DNA from: Fragilaria crotonensis
Taxonomy: Eukaryota; Bacillariophyta; Fragilariophyceae; Fragilariales; Fragilariaceae
DNA length: 64,000 bases
Reading direction: 5' to 3'
Assembly: GCA_022925895.1 (NCBI GenBank)
Contig: JAKSYS010000067.1
Span: 1-64,000 of the forward strand
Shown here: piece after piece, positions 1-11,161 of the stretch
Layout: each line of letters begins with the position of its first letter
Position numbering within the stretch: the stretch's first letter is position 1
Position numbers and translations under genes: made by a program
Notes under the pieces: generated by a model
Told to the model about the DNA's origin: nothing
The model's database searches: none
What the model saw: only the letters and a program-made list of their open reading frames with translations

Positions 1-225
1 AAGTCATTCAGTAAGGAGTGAGGTGGTTACTGTACATGCGAAACGCTCGAGCACGGTACGAACACGACGGTAAACCCAAACTGCGATTACTGAATTCCTT
101 CAAGAGACTATAATCGTGAACATTTTAGTAATGCGACACTGTACTAGTACAGTGACGCCACCCGGGGTACACACTTCAATCTTGACAAAGGTTGAGACGG
201 TGCTAACTCAATAATTAGTTTATAT
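1..225. other. gene-free left edge
   Basis: No gene is supported here. The stretch contains a small cluster of GTAC words around 137-175 and separates the left window edge from the truncated pol end of the copia-like element. An AT-rich run of repeated TTTAT units lies at about 220-237, just outside the last readable pol codons. Confidence 0.4.
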
Positions 226-2116
226 TTATTTATTTATCTTGTGGAGTTGGGAATGATGTTGTTGATGGGTGACAAAGTTGATTTGATGTGGTGTGGGTGG
301 TGTTGGACCATGTGTTGAGGAGTATGTTTGATTGCAGCAAGTTTAGAAGGTGGTGGATCATCTTCATGGGCATTGTCATCAGTTTCAGGGATGGCAGGGA
401 GGGAAGAATGATGGTTGGAAGTATCAATGAAAGTTGATGGTGGGTTACCAAGGTTGGCTGCAGAGCCAGTTTGATGGTAGGTAGATGGTTCAGAGTTCTC
501 TGAGTGTCACGAAGTCCATGCGGATTGAAGTGGGAGCGGATGGGTATGGCTCCAGCAAAGGTTTGGAATCGAAACAGAGAGCGGAGTTGAAGTCTTCATC
601 GAAGTAGGCGTCGCGGGTTATGATGAGGCTTTGGGTTGGTCTAGTAGATTAACCAGCCTGCAGAGTTGTCGGGAAATCCAAGGAAAATTCCGCGGGATGC
701 ACGTTGGAGTTGTTGCTTGTAGGTTATAAGTTTGTTGCGGAAAGTTGGTTCGTAGCGCTTGAAGAATGTTGGACATCCGAAGACGGAAGTTGGCTAGGAA
801 GGCTTGCGTTGAAAGCTGTATTGATAGGGAGTTGTTGGGTTGCCATGTTGGTCAATAACATTCTTGGCTGGGCAGACATTGAGGATTTGAACAGCATAGG
901 CATGGGCATGATGGAAGAATGCACCTCCTAGTCTTGCATTGTTCAGAAGGATGTTGGCAGTGTTGTGGACTTCACGCCATTTGGCTTTGCAAATACCGTT
1001 CATTTCTTGATGTTCAGGTGCTGCAGCTTCAACTTTGATACCAGTGAAGTGCATTCAGAAATGAATTTGGTTGAGGTGAAAGCAGATCCAGCATCAGTGC
1101 GGATAAACGGACAGATTGGGTGCGGCCAAGGAGTTCTGTGTCAGTTAGCCATTGCTTTAGAGCAGTAATAATGGAAGCTGTGCTTTCAGTTGGGAGACCA
1201 ATCCAACCTGTTAGTTTGCCAGGTGTTGTGACAATGAACAAGTAGGCTGAAAAGTTGGTATTGGTTGTGAGACCATAGCGGAAAGGGTTGCGCATTAGGT
1301 CAAGATGAAGGCGGTGGAAAGGTTCAGTGCCTTGGCGTTGAGGAGTTTTGTTGCGGGCACGTTGGCTGATTGAAATGCGAGGCCAGGAGTTGTGATCAAC
1401 AGTAGGTGTCAAGACATGGTCATTCCATGTTTGGTGAAGGGATCCGACCATAAGATTGCGGAAATTTCGGAAAGCAAGTCGTCGGTAGATGAGTTCCAAA
1501 GGTAGGGCGGTGACTGAACGGCGTTGATCGGTGTCAACAGGGGTGTAGTGTCATCAAAATGTTGTTCATCAGGTTCAGAGTCAGGGTCAGAAGGTAGGTT
1601 AGAGTTGGAGATGGTTGAGAAGGCTTGTTGTGATGAAGGGAGTTCTCTGGTCAGTATTGGCCAAGTGTATGTGGAACCATTTGGGAGTTGGATTGTTGTG
1701 GCTCTGTTCTTGATCAGGACACTGAAGTTTTGGGTGCATGATAGAGTAGTTAAGGAGAGGAGTCTGTGGCTGAGACCTTCAACATAGTAGACATCAGTGA
1801 GTCCTAGTATGGACTTGAGGCCATCATCAGTGGTGAAGTGGCATGCAGTTGTTCCTGTGGGTGGACATCTTGGTGCTGCCATCAGCTAAGGAGATTGGAA
1901 CACTGCAGGGTTCGACATCGTGGAGGTCGCTGAAGAGTGGAGTGTAGTGGCTGGTAGCACCACTGTCAGGTAGCCAGTTTTCAAGATGTGGGGACCAAAT
2001 CTTTGGTATGGTGATTGGGGATCATCTGGAAAGTATGCTGTGGCTCCAGAGTTGGGAGGAGAATGATTGGCAGATGGTAGATAATCTCTGTCAAGGAGAG
2101 GTTGGTTGATGGTCAT
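225..2116 (-). pseudogene. pol: copia pol fragment: aspartic protease, GAG-pre-integrase, integrase; RT missing
   Basis: Read on the minus strand through several frame changes. The protease active-site motif DSGAT is encoded at 1953-1967, just after a WLP-containing stretch. It is followed at about 1880-1640 by the GAG-pre-integrase region (YYVEGLSHRLLSLTTL). The integrase core follows: the first Asp lies in FHRLHLDLM near 1310, the second in IRTDAGSAF (about 1105-1080), and the Glu in APEHQEMNG near 1015-990. A copia-type IFLGFPDNSAGW block lies near 680-640. The readable protein then enters a Pro/His/Ser-rich linker and stops near 230, before any reverse transcriptase. At least four frame changes break the chain. 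This is a truncated element, not a host gene. Confidence 0.8.
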
Positions 2117-4351
2117 CTGAGGTAGGTCAGGATTGGGCCAAGGGATGTTGGATGGGTGACCATCAGTGTTGTCAAAAGATGAGGCTGAAAAGGCTTGGTG
2201 GTGGTATCTTGATTGGTCTGGTGAGTTTTGGCCAGAGTCAGTGATGAAGTAGGCGCGTTGTTGGTTGCGGGAGCAGCGTTTTCATTGTTGGATGGTCTTT
2301 GAGGGTTGGTGGAGCGATTGTTTTGGTTGGATCTGTGGTTAGTGCAGTTGCGCGCATAGTGGCCGAGGCGTCCGCAGTTATTGCAGACGATTGTAGCGGC
2401 ATTGGAAGGGTTTGCGGATGGTTGTTGATGGATCCGTTGGGAGATGGACGTTGATTGGGGCTCGATGTCGGTCGGAAAGGTGGTCGATTGTTTCGTTGAG
2501 GCTGGTTGGATGGCCGCGGGAGGGTGGTGGTGGACGACGTTGATTCGAGTTGTTGAATGGTGGTCGCGAAGGATTTGTAGGAGGTCGGAACGGGCGCGAA
2601 TGGTTTTGCGGTGGTCGCGGTGGTTGGTTGCGGTTTTGATTGTTGCTGCTGGGATTGGAATAAGGTCGAAGGATGGAACTGAAAGCTTGTTGTTGTCTTT
2701 GTGTGAAAACACGTTGGGTAGTTTGGTTGTGGCGCGGTTGAAAATGGTGGGATTGGTGACCACGGGCAGCGTTGGCGTGTTGGTTGTAGTTGCGGTGGTT
2801 TTGGGATGGAGTGTGAGGCCACGGGATTCGTCAATGTTCAGGAGATGGCTTTCGAGTTCGGCGAATGGTGGCAGAGTCGTCATTCAGTTCTGCGCGACGT
2901 ATGTCGGCGTCGAAGCGTTGGTAGGATGCGGCGTAGAAGGAGTGATTGCTTCCACCACGAACGGTGCGTTTGATAAGTTCGGCGTCAGTGTTGGGTATTC
3001 CAGCATGATAGCAGTCGCGTGAGAAGGCGAATGCGGTTGAGGTAGGAGGTTGCGACTTCATGATGTGGTTGTTTGATGGAGCAGAAAGCTTCACGAGTTC
3101 GTTCAACATGATCAGGAGTTAGCGGAGCGCAGTGGCGTCAAGAGTTAGAATTGCAGTTCGAGCATCTGGTGGGCCATCAATGATGTGTTCTGGCAAGGGT
3201 CACAAACATTTGTGAAGATCAAATTGTAGATAGCAGTGCCAACAAAAGGGTGTGAATAGGACACTTGTTTTGGCCAAAGATCAAAGACTTGGCGCGTCCA
3301 CGGGAAATGTTACAAACAATTCAAGGTTGTCAATGAAGGTGTTAAAGTGTCGGCGGCGTGCTTGAAGGTCGGTTGGGTAGGCCAATTTGCGAAGGTTAGC
3401 ATTTTTGGCGTATTTCAAAAGTGTTTTCGTGAGGTCCTCGATTGGCGGATAAGTAAAATCGGTTCGCGTTGATGATGTGAGCGCATCAGGGATGTGTTGA
3501 ATGTGCTTGGGTTCTTCTTCTGAATCATGGTCTGTGTCCTCATCAAAGAAGGTTTCAACAGTGGGAGGGTATGTGAAGGTTGCGTGGGTCGCCTGGCGTG
3601 GAGTTGGGCGTGTTGCAACGGATTTTGGTGCATTTTGGGGGTTTTGGTCGTCGTTTCCAAAATTAGGTGATTTTTGCGTAGGTTTGGCAGATTTCGTGCT
3701 GGGAGGTTGAATAATTTTGTTGTGTTGATTTTGGGGTTGCGAAAGATTTTGCGACGGATTTGGTGGCTGGGGGTTCGAATTTTGGGGTGGGAACTTTTTG
3801 GTAGGTATAATTTTGGGTGTCGTCGAAAAAGTTGTCGAAATCGGAGGTTGTGGGTTCGAGTCGGTGGCGTCCGGATTGTGAGGTAATTTTACGTTTTTCG
3901 GCGTGAGAATGCCTGAAAATGCATCGGAGAAGCGTTTTAGAGGCCCAGTTGTTGATTTCGCAGTTGGAGGTGAGTTGGAGGGTGTTTCGGTGTGTGAACT
4001 GCTTGTTTCGGGCGAGTTTGGTGGTAAAATGCGAGATTTGGTTGAGTTCCGGGCAGTTGTTGAGTTTTTGTGCGTGTTCGTCGTATGTAGTTTCTGCGTC
4101 GGAAATTAGCTGTTGGGAGTGAATTTCCGGGCTGTTGGTGTCGTTTTGCGTTGGATTTTCGCTGGTAGTGTCATTTTGCGCAGGAATTTCGTCGCCGTGT
4201 TCGTCGTGTAAAAATTGCAGTTTGGGGTTCGTTTGGTGCAAAAATTTGCGTTTGCGGGTCGTTTTGTGCAGGAATTTCGTCCTGGGGTCCGGGGTTCGAG
4301 TCGGATCCGATAATAAAGATGAACGGCGAGTTGAAACGGCAAGACATGCAA
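2113..4351 (-). pseudogene. gag: copia gag with CCHC zinc knuckle (frame-broken)
   Basis: The minus-strand gag is split over several frames. The N-terminal part (about 4351-3660) is rich in Thr, Asn and Pro and of low complexity. A middle block (about 3660-3320) reads into a conserved-looking helical region (LQARRRHFNTFIDNLELF) typical of copia capsid proteins. The segment 3109-2831 continues the capsid. The last block, 2883-2113, is Asn/Thr/Pro-rich and carries the zinc knuckle CNNCGRLGHYARNC (C-x2-C-x4-H-x4-C) near 2386-2345. Together these identify a copia gag; the zinc knuckle would bind genomic RNA. The transition into the protease near 2116 has no clear stop-start gap. Frame breaks could be decay or assembly indels. 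Confidence 0.7.
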
Positions 4352-4443
4352 AATGTGGTCCAGAAAATGTACTATTATCCTGTTGAAAGGTAATTATATT
4401 GTTACTTGCAACTGATTCTATCTGATTGGGACAGCTTAGACTG

Positions 4444-7400
4444 TCACAGATAGAAAGAGGTAAGTAACCAGCATAACAACCAGGATAATGTAAACATTTG
4501 AACTAGACTCACCATAGTTTGGAACAGGTGAATCAGATCCCATGAGATCAATGAATGGGAACTCAGGGTGGCCTTTGCAGTGTGATAGTAAGAGAGGAAA
4601 TTGTTGAATAGTTGCAGTTCAGGGTCGCGGAGGGCATTGTTAAGGTGTGGAAGAGCCCATGCTTGATAAATAGTCTGTCCACTGGGGCCTGTGGTATAAA
4701 CTGGAATCAAGCGGACAGCCAAGGAAAACGGGATGCGTTTGGGGTCGCAGGCAACGTGGTACAAGTCGGCATCGGGGTGGCGACGTAAATCGGCAGTGTG
4801 GCGTGGTATCCAATCCGGGTCATTAACTTGATCAGGATGAATTGGTTTGGCAGTCTGGGTCCGAAAGAGGCGTTGAACTGTGGAACGATTGTAGGCTTCA
4901 CCAGAAATATTGTTGACAATGATGGGATCTCCAGAATGGTCAAGGTTGATGGAAAGGCACCAGTTGTTGGGGTAGGGATAGCAATTTCAGTTGGGGAGCC
5001 AAAGCAGTAGGTGGGAGCTTGGAGGAGCCCTGGAAAATAACAACATTGGTGGGTGGGTAGTTCTCTGATAATGCCAGTTGGATCTTTGGGATGAAGCAGT
5101 TGCACAACTCGGAATAGCACGTATTCAAAATGGGGCAGGAAGTCAATGGAATCGTTGACGGTGTCGGTTGCTATCGGGTGAGGCGGTTGTAAATCTCCAT
5201 GTACTTGAGAGGCTGTCAAATCGGTTCATGGAGATGAGCTCCTGAAGGATGAGGGGATTGCAAATCACATGGTTGATGGCCAAAGTATCTTCAGTAACAT
5301 TGTCAAAGGTCAGTTGGACATCAGAAGGTGTAGTGATCATTGGGTAGCAGGTAGCAAAACTGGAAAGGAACATGTCTGCAGGGGGGAGGTTGCCAATGAA
5401 AACTTGGTTGTTGTTGAGTTCAGGTTGCTTGGAACGTTTCTTTGACATACGATGGATGATAGCATGTTGAAAAAGAGCGACGTTAATCAATTCGCAGGCT
5501 CGGTCAGACGCAATCTCTTTGGCTTCGGTGGATGGCGTTGGGAAAGAATTGATGTAGTCCGTTACATAAGGTTGCACGAGTTCGAATTCCGTTTGGAGAT
5601 AGGGCAGTTTGTCGCGATAATATTGATCAGAACGGTGGCCGAGGGATGTTCCGGGGAATAGGTCGTCGACTTCGTCAAAGGCATCGTGAACAAAACGGGG
5701 CAGGAGGTTGAAGGTTGTTGTATCGGGAAGGAGACTTAGAGCGGTGGCAGTTGACTTGATTTCCTTTGCGATTGCGAATAGATGGTCCGGATAAAAGTAG
5801 TGCTCAGCTAGTCCATGGTCGCGGTTGAAATAGTTGCGGTGATGCGTGATGTATAGTAATCTGAGCGCGTAGATGATGGCGACTGCGCATCGTGTTTCCA
5901 TCGGACAGTCTGGGGGGTCGTCGTGGAACGCGTCGTCAATGTCGCTGAATGCTCGCGGAGTTCGGCGGGGCAGGAACTGGGAGCGTTGTTGGTCGTTAAG
6001 GTGCTGGACGACCATGTTGGTAGCGCGATTGAGGGTGTTTCATGCTACGGAGCAAGAGTTTATCGGGTTGTACGTTCAGAAGTGGGATGTTGGTGCCGGA
6101 GATTAGTTCGTCGATATACATGTGATCGCGTATGACGTGCGTAGGATGTGGTGGATGAAGTGCTTGTCGAGGCCACGGATGATGTTGAGTTCGGGTGGGT
6201 CGGCGAGTGTGTTGATGCAAAAGGCAGAGATAGTTGCACTTGTGCGAACGCAAAGAGGTAGGTCGCGAAGGTGAATCGTGCCGTTGATTGTGTCCATTAG
6301 CATTGCCTCGGTGAAAACAGGTTGCGTGACGGAATGTGATGGAAGTGTTGGAACATCCGAAAAGGGTGGTGATGAATGGTGGCAGGGGTTGGCGGATCGC
6401 AACGGTGGGGAGGGCGAGAGGAGGCAGTAGTCTGACAAGTTGTTGTATAGCTGCACTTGGTACCTCATTAGGTTCACCAATATCTCGGTTAGCGTCGCCA
6501 TTATTGTCAAGATCATCTTCAACAATGTCCATTGGGTCGGGATCAGGGTCGTTTGCAACTTCTGGTAGCGGATCTGGGTCGGCATCAGGATAAAAGTTAA
6601 CAGTTTCCCTAGTTGAGTCATTATTACTGCAGGAGTAACAATGATCGGCAAGGAAAACATCGGCATCATCAGCTTGGGAGCTTGGCAAATCTTCCAATTT
6701 GATTGGGACAGGGTGCTGAACATCCAAATAGGTCAAAGTCTCAGAGGAAACGGTCGGATTGTGGGCTCTGCAGGCCCATTGTTGTGGGTTGGGGGAGGAA
6801 ACCGCGGTACGAACGACAGTAGCTGCGTTTAACGGCAGCACAGTACGAGAGCGATGCGTTAGAACCGTTAACGGAACGTTTCACAGAATCGGAAATCTCC
6901 AAAACGACGTCAGGAATCGGACTTGACGTGGAAAATTTTGAAACGGAATCGAGGGTTGTTGAGTTGTCGTTGCGAGTTGGTTCGGGATCGGATTCCGGAA
7001 AAGAGCAGGGGCTGTACTCGGGGTATAGTTCGTAGAACGTAGGCGAGGTAGCTGTGGGAGTTTTGGGGGAATCCGGGATTTCTGGGTCAATCGGGGAAAA
7101 ATCAGTACAAAATTGCTGGGTAGCAGAGCCGTTATCACGGTTCTCATCAGACGTCATAGTTTTGAGTCGCGAGTCTGCAGAGTTGTCGGTACCCACCAAA
7201 GTGCCGAAATGACTCTTAGAACTTTGAACAGTCGTTTCTCGAGATCTGTCGCTTCGAATTCGCTCAAATTTGGAGTGTTGCTGAGAAGGTTGTACTGTGG
7301 CGCCTGGCATCGCGTAGTGTGGCGTACCAGCGCGTGTGCGATCATGGTGAGTGTGTTTTGAACTGACATCACATGTTCCCAGTGGCTCTGATGACTCGTC

Positions 7401-8881
7401 AACGTCGTCTTGGATCGCCCCAGGAATATGAGGCTTTAATTGGTCCTCATCTTCGGTGAAATGTTAATTGTCAAACGTAGCGAGCCAATCGATGATGTCC
7501 CACTTCAAGTTGCTGTGAATATTGGGAAATGATGATCAGAATTTGGCGCGTGCTGAGGAGGTGCAAGCGAGCTCGGGCGCGAATCGCCTTCGTTGTCGGG
7601 ACGGAGAAAGGCGGGGGAAGAGTTGGGGAAAGCGTCATCAATTAAATCCAGGATGGTTTGGGAAAGGTATTGCAGCGACGTCGGATCGTCGTATGGATCG
7701 ATTTGGGGTCGCGACGCGAGGGCGACGACGGGGATAAAATCTGCGAGCGCGATGCCTGCGCTTCGAGGAAACCGTAGGGGGCGAAACGAGTTCCTGTGTT
7801 GGTGTTTGGATGGCGGCATCGAGCGCGATATTGGTTGTGGATTTGTGCCATGTTGTTGAAATTAGTGCATTTGCTCAAATTGGTAGTTGTAGTAACTGTA
7901 GTCCTGTTGTTGCTGTTGTTGTCCTCCTTATTATCATCTGTAGGTCCAATGTCCTGTAGTTACATTGGTAGATGCATAATGCTTTGTAGTTTGATGTTCT
8001 GGTTCAGTAGTTGTGCCCTTTTGTTGTCATCCGTAGTGGTTAAAGAAGTGGAGTAGTTGGAGAAGTGGCTTGCATCTTTGCAGCCATCTTAGTTGGAGTA
8101 GTAGCCCTGTGGCTAATGTTGGTGCCCTGAGGAGAAGGAGCTGCAATCTTGTTGTTGCGCTCATGGAAGTGGAGGTTGCGATCCTCCTGGATGATCTGGT
8201 CGAAATTGTCGTCGGAATTGTTGGCATGGTAGGCGGCTTGGGGACCTTTCTTGATGGAGGTGCGCCTCTTCTTCTTAATTGGTTGATCCTGATCGTCATC
8301 AGGGGTAGTGTTGGGAGAAGGAAAACGGTGGACACGTTGATGCTTGGATCCTCTGGGAGATCCGAAAGCTAAGGCTCCATGATAGAGGCCAGGATAGGTT
8401 GGCGTATCGGGAGGGACAGGATTCGCGCCGATGGGGGCGCGGACGTCGACGTTATCGTCGAAGGCATCGCGGTCTTCGGCCTTACGGGCGGACCTAGAGA
8501 TGCGAGGGGCAAGGTGGGCGGGATGGCGTTCTTCATGGTGGACTTGGGGAAGCTTCTGTTCTTCAATGGGGAGTTTAAATTTGCTGCTGGCGAGTCCGTG
8601 AGGAGAGGGAAATTAATAGCAGTTAAACTCAAATTGTTAACGGCCGTACGAAGGTTCGCCCAATGATCGGACGAGTAATTTCTCTCGACGGTAGAGCCTT
8701 GGACCGGTGGTTCGAGGCGAGCAACCATGACAGTGTTCGTGTGATCGGTACACGAGTACTGGCCGACGGTAGACTTAAGGTTAGTAGGACCTAGAAGTCT
8801 AACGTTGGACTTGACGGGTGAGGAAGCGAACCTGACGGATCGTCCAGCTTTGGGCGATGGTGTTTTGTAGACATACACCAT
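4444..8881 (-). pseudogene. long frame-broken ORF chain of unknown function upstream of gag
   Basis: A minus-strand chain begins with ATG at 8881, in a good context and only 12 bp inside the candidate LTR end. It can be followed through frame changes to about 4444. The N-terminal part (8881-8060) is Ser/Pro-rich; after a frame change near 8600 it contains a basic KKKRR cluster (about 8275) resembling a nuclear localisation signal. The middle (7820-6740) is rich in Ser, Thr, Asp and Pro with acidic PDxDPDP runs. The C-terminal third (6015-4444) looks globular, with many aromatic residues and no family I recognise. It ends near a plausible donor (GTGAGT near 4510), and a possible acceptor lies near 4383, so splicing into gag is conceivable. 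No copia gag or pol motif is visible in it. It could be an extra retroelement ORF, a captured host gene, or a nested element. Confidence 0.45.
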
Positions 8882-8892
8882 GGCGGTAGATT

Positions 8893-9115
8893 TGTTGATA
8901 CAAGGATGTAGAAATGTAGGAAACTAAGTAGTAAAGGCCTTTACTGTTTTTGGTTTGTGGAAATTATAAGATGAATTGGGATGAAAAATGAAGGTGAGAC
9001 TTGCAACATTAGTTGGAGTCTCACAAATGAAGTGTTGTCTTAGTCCCACTTCCTGAGTGGTGTTTGGGAAGTGTTGTCCATAGTAAAAAGAGTGTTGTTG
9101 AAGTTATCAACAACA
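8893..9115 (-). repeat. candidate 5' LTR of the copia-type element
   Basis: On the minus strand this 223-bp segment starts TGTTG and ends CAACA, the expected TG..CA boundaries, and the first ORF of the element starts 12 bp downstream. Its first bases lie within a perfect 12-bp inverted repeat (9090-9101 and 9107-9118). No second copy is visible in the window and no clear tRNA-complementary primer-binding site follows, so this is tentative. Confidence 0.35.
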
Positions 9116-9118
9116 CTC
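9090..9118. repeat. perfect 12-bp inverted repeat, 5-bp loop
   Basis: GAGTGTTGTTGA (9090-9101) and its exact reverse complement (9107-9118) flank AGTTA. It coincides with the outer end of the candidate LTR and may be an LTR-terminal hairpin. Confidence 0.7.
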
Positions 9119-9745
9119 ATGATTTGAATTACATAGGGAGTAAATTCAAATAGTTTTGTGTTGCAGACCGGTAGTACCAGGTTCTGATCCGTAGAATTCT
9201 ACGGGAACGGGTCACGGACAGACTAAGAAAAATAAAGGACTGTCGACTGTATTACCGTATGGTATTTAACCTTACAGTAAGACGAGAGACAGTGTGACAG
9301 AGTGACGGTAGAATCCTAACAAGATGATATACTAGTACTGTAACTGGTACTACTACACTACTACTACCGGTAGTAGAAGACCACTACCCCCTACAGTACT
9401 ACTTGTACAAGGAAACGGGAAGGAACTCCTTCAGCGCGAAATGCTGAAAGTACTTGTACCTCGGAGTACTGAAGTAGCAGGTACTGTACAATGACGCCCA
9501 CAATGCTGATGGGGATACATGAAGGAGGGATACTGCTGGAAGCTGGAAGTTGGAACAATACATCATTTAACCAAATACTTGTTCATAATTCTGGAGTAAT
9601 TCATGTGTACTAGCTACTAGCTAGAGCGCTGTGATTGCTTCATCCACCACCTTTCATCGGTCTTGGAATACACAGCGTTTCCTCGTTAAGTTCAAGGCAT
9701 TTGTCAGCATCCGCCTCATTCAAACGACTTCCGTCACAGGAGGTT
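9116..9745. other. gene-free stretch with palindrome and GTAC-word island
   Basis: No gene is supported. A perfect 16-bp palindrome, CCGTAGAATTCTACGG, lies at 9189-9204. From about 9325 to 9490 the sequence is packed with short words such as GTACT, CCGGTA and GGAGTACT, the same compositional type seen in other intergenic islands of the window. Confidence 0.5.
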
Positions 9746-10714
9746 TCACTCAGTGCTACTTTCCGATTCCGCTTGAGCTTGCAGCCGTAACCGCTTGCGC
9801 TCTTGCAATTCCTCCAATGTGTACCCAAAGAGTTCCTCGCGATAGTAGAGAAGCCAATTGCACACTGCGCCGTCGGGTCTTGCTGGGAGTGAGTTCTGAA
9901 AACTGCAGATCAAAGACGTTGGTGAGCGACATCAGACTAGAAAGTAGACCTGAACGTGCTTATTAACGTACCTGGTAACCACGGAAGCCCAGAGGTTTCA
10001 AGTGTAACTTGAGGCTTTGCTTGAATTCGACAGGGACAGACCGGACGATAGACTGATTCGCCTTCAAGCTCGGTTGGTCGATCTCTTTCGAATATATCCT
10101 TCTCATACCAATCAAGTCAGGAGGAGTGGGATACTTTTCGAGCCACTTGGGAAACACTAATTGGAACCCACTCTTTATCGGAATAAAATCTGTAACCTAG
10201 ACACTTCCACATGAGAGTATTGACCTGGGAGAAAGTAGATGAGTCAAGCTGTATTGTCGACTCCATAGTCACCACACTCCATTCCCTCAGCGCCTACCTC
10301 GAGATCCGAACATTCAATTCTGACAATCTTGATAATGTTTTCATTAGTCAGTTCTTCTTTGGTAGGTCCTCCACTTCTCTCGATCACAAAATCTCCATCA
10401 CCAACTGGACCACGAACTGAATATTGTGGATCAGCAGCAGGAAGAAATGGCAGCAGAATGTCAGGTTTGACGATCTCCCTTGGTGGTTCTTGCTGTTGTT
10501 GTTGCGGGTTGGATTCGGGCGACGAGGACATGAATAATTGCTGCGTCGTGCTCAGCCACCGAGTCTGCAGTCTCGACGGTGGAGCGACAAAGGCATTGCT
10601 CACTACCATGAGTTGGGTCACAATGATAGACACCAACACAACCATCAAGGGTGACGATTTCCTCACAAACATATTCCCCATCACAACAGAAATTCTTGTC
10701 GGAAAGAATGTCAT
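9746..10714 (-). CDS. plastid-targeted DUF1823-like protein, three exons
   Basis: Exons are 10714-10298, 10224-9972 and 9895-9746, with GT..AG introns, and the reading phase is kept at both junctions. The N-terminus has a hydrophobic signal peptide ending at SNAFVAPP, the Phe-centred motif of bipartite plastid presequences. A low-complexity Gln-rich linker follows. The second exon encodes WKCLGYR, then VFPKWLEKYPTPPDLIG, then NQSIVRSVP, and the third RPDGAVCNWLLYY. This pattern matches my recollection of DUF1823, a small family of cyanobacteria and plastid-bearing eukaryotes whose function is unknown. One apparent single-base indel near 10150-10165 shifts the frame between WVPIS and VFPKW, so a naive translation breaks there. 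Family assignment is from memory of the motif and should be treated as moderate. Confidence 0.6.
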
Positions 10715-11161
10715 AAATCATCATCAAAGCAGAAGAATCGGATGATGTCGATTGCCCGCCCCCGTGCTACACCGTATGATACATACGTGTCGGGAGTCGG
10801 GAGGACGGGAGGTGGCGGGAGGTGGGATTTGGACAAATGGGAAGCCTGTCCACCGTCGACCGTCGACCGGCCTCCAACCGCCAACCGCCAAGCTCCAAAA
10901 GATCCAAAATGCGAAGTTTACGCATCCGCCAGCGGTTTTTGTGTTCACTTCTTACCAGTACACCAGTACTGGTGGACTACAGTACTACCGTAGTAGACGT
11001 AAGCCCATCAGGACGGCTCCGAGCAGGAAGGGAAGGGTGCAACAGTGCAGAATGGATGGCAAATTACCCTCCAAATGCCGATCACACATAACACTACACA
11101 ACCACATTCATACTTTCATGCTATTAACGACTTCCTGCTCTACTATCAGGCACTTCCTAAC

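Larger units (their letters stand above)
225..9115 (-). mobile_element. decayed copia-type LTR retrotransposon, minus strand, lacking RT/RNase H
   Basis: A minus-strand chain of frame-broken ORFs runs from 8881 down to about 225. It contains, in retroelement order, an extra long ORF, a gag with a CCHC zinc knuckle, an aspartic protease with a DSGAT motif, a GAG-pre-integrase region and an integrase. The order protease-integrase with integrase before where RT would be is diagnostic of Ty1/copia. Pol ends in the integrase-to-RT linker and no reverse transcriptase or RNase H is present, so the unit is truncated at its 3' side and non-autonomous. A candidate 5' LTR is seen at 8893-9115, but no matching 3' LTR lies inside the window. 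The 4.4-8.9 kb part may instead be a separate or nested unit. Confidence 0.75.

Noticed and set aside
3840-4310. tRNA T-arm-like GGGTTCGAGTCGG on the plus strand, seen twice
   Set aside because: Both copies lie in gag coding sequence and encode a repeated RLEP peptide; no acceptor or anticodon stems can be formed around them.
8027-8335. Leu/Arg-rich minus-strand frame
   Set aside because: An overlapping frame on the same strand has the more protein-like composition (KKKRR cluster, acidic and amide residues); this one is a shadow.
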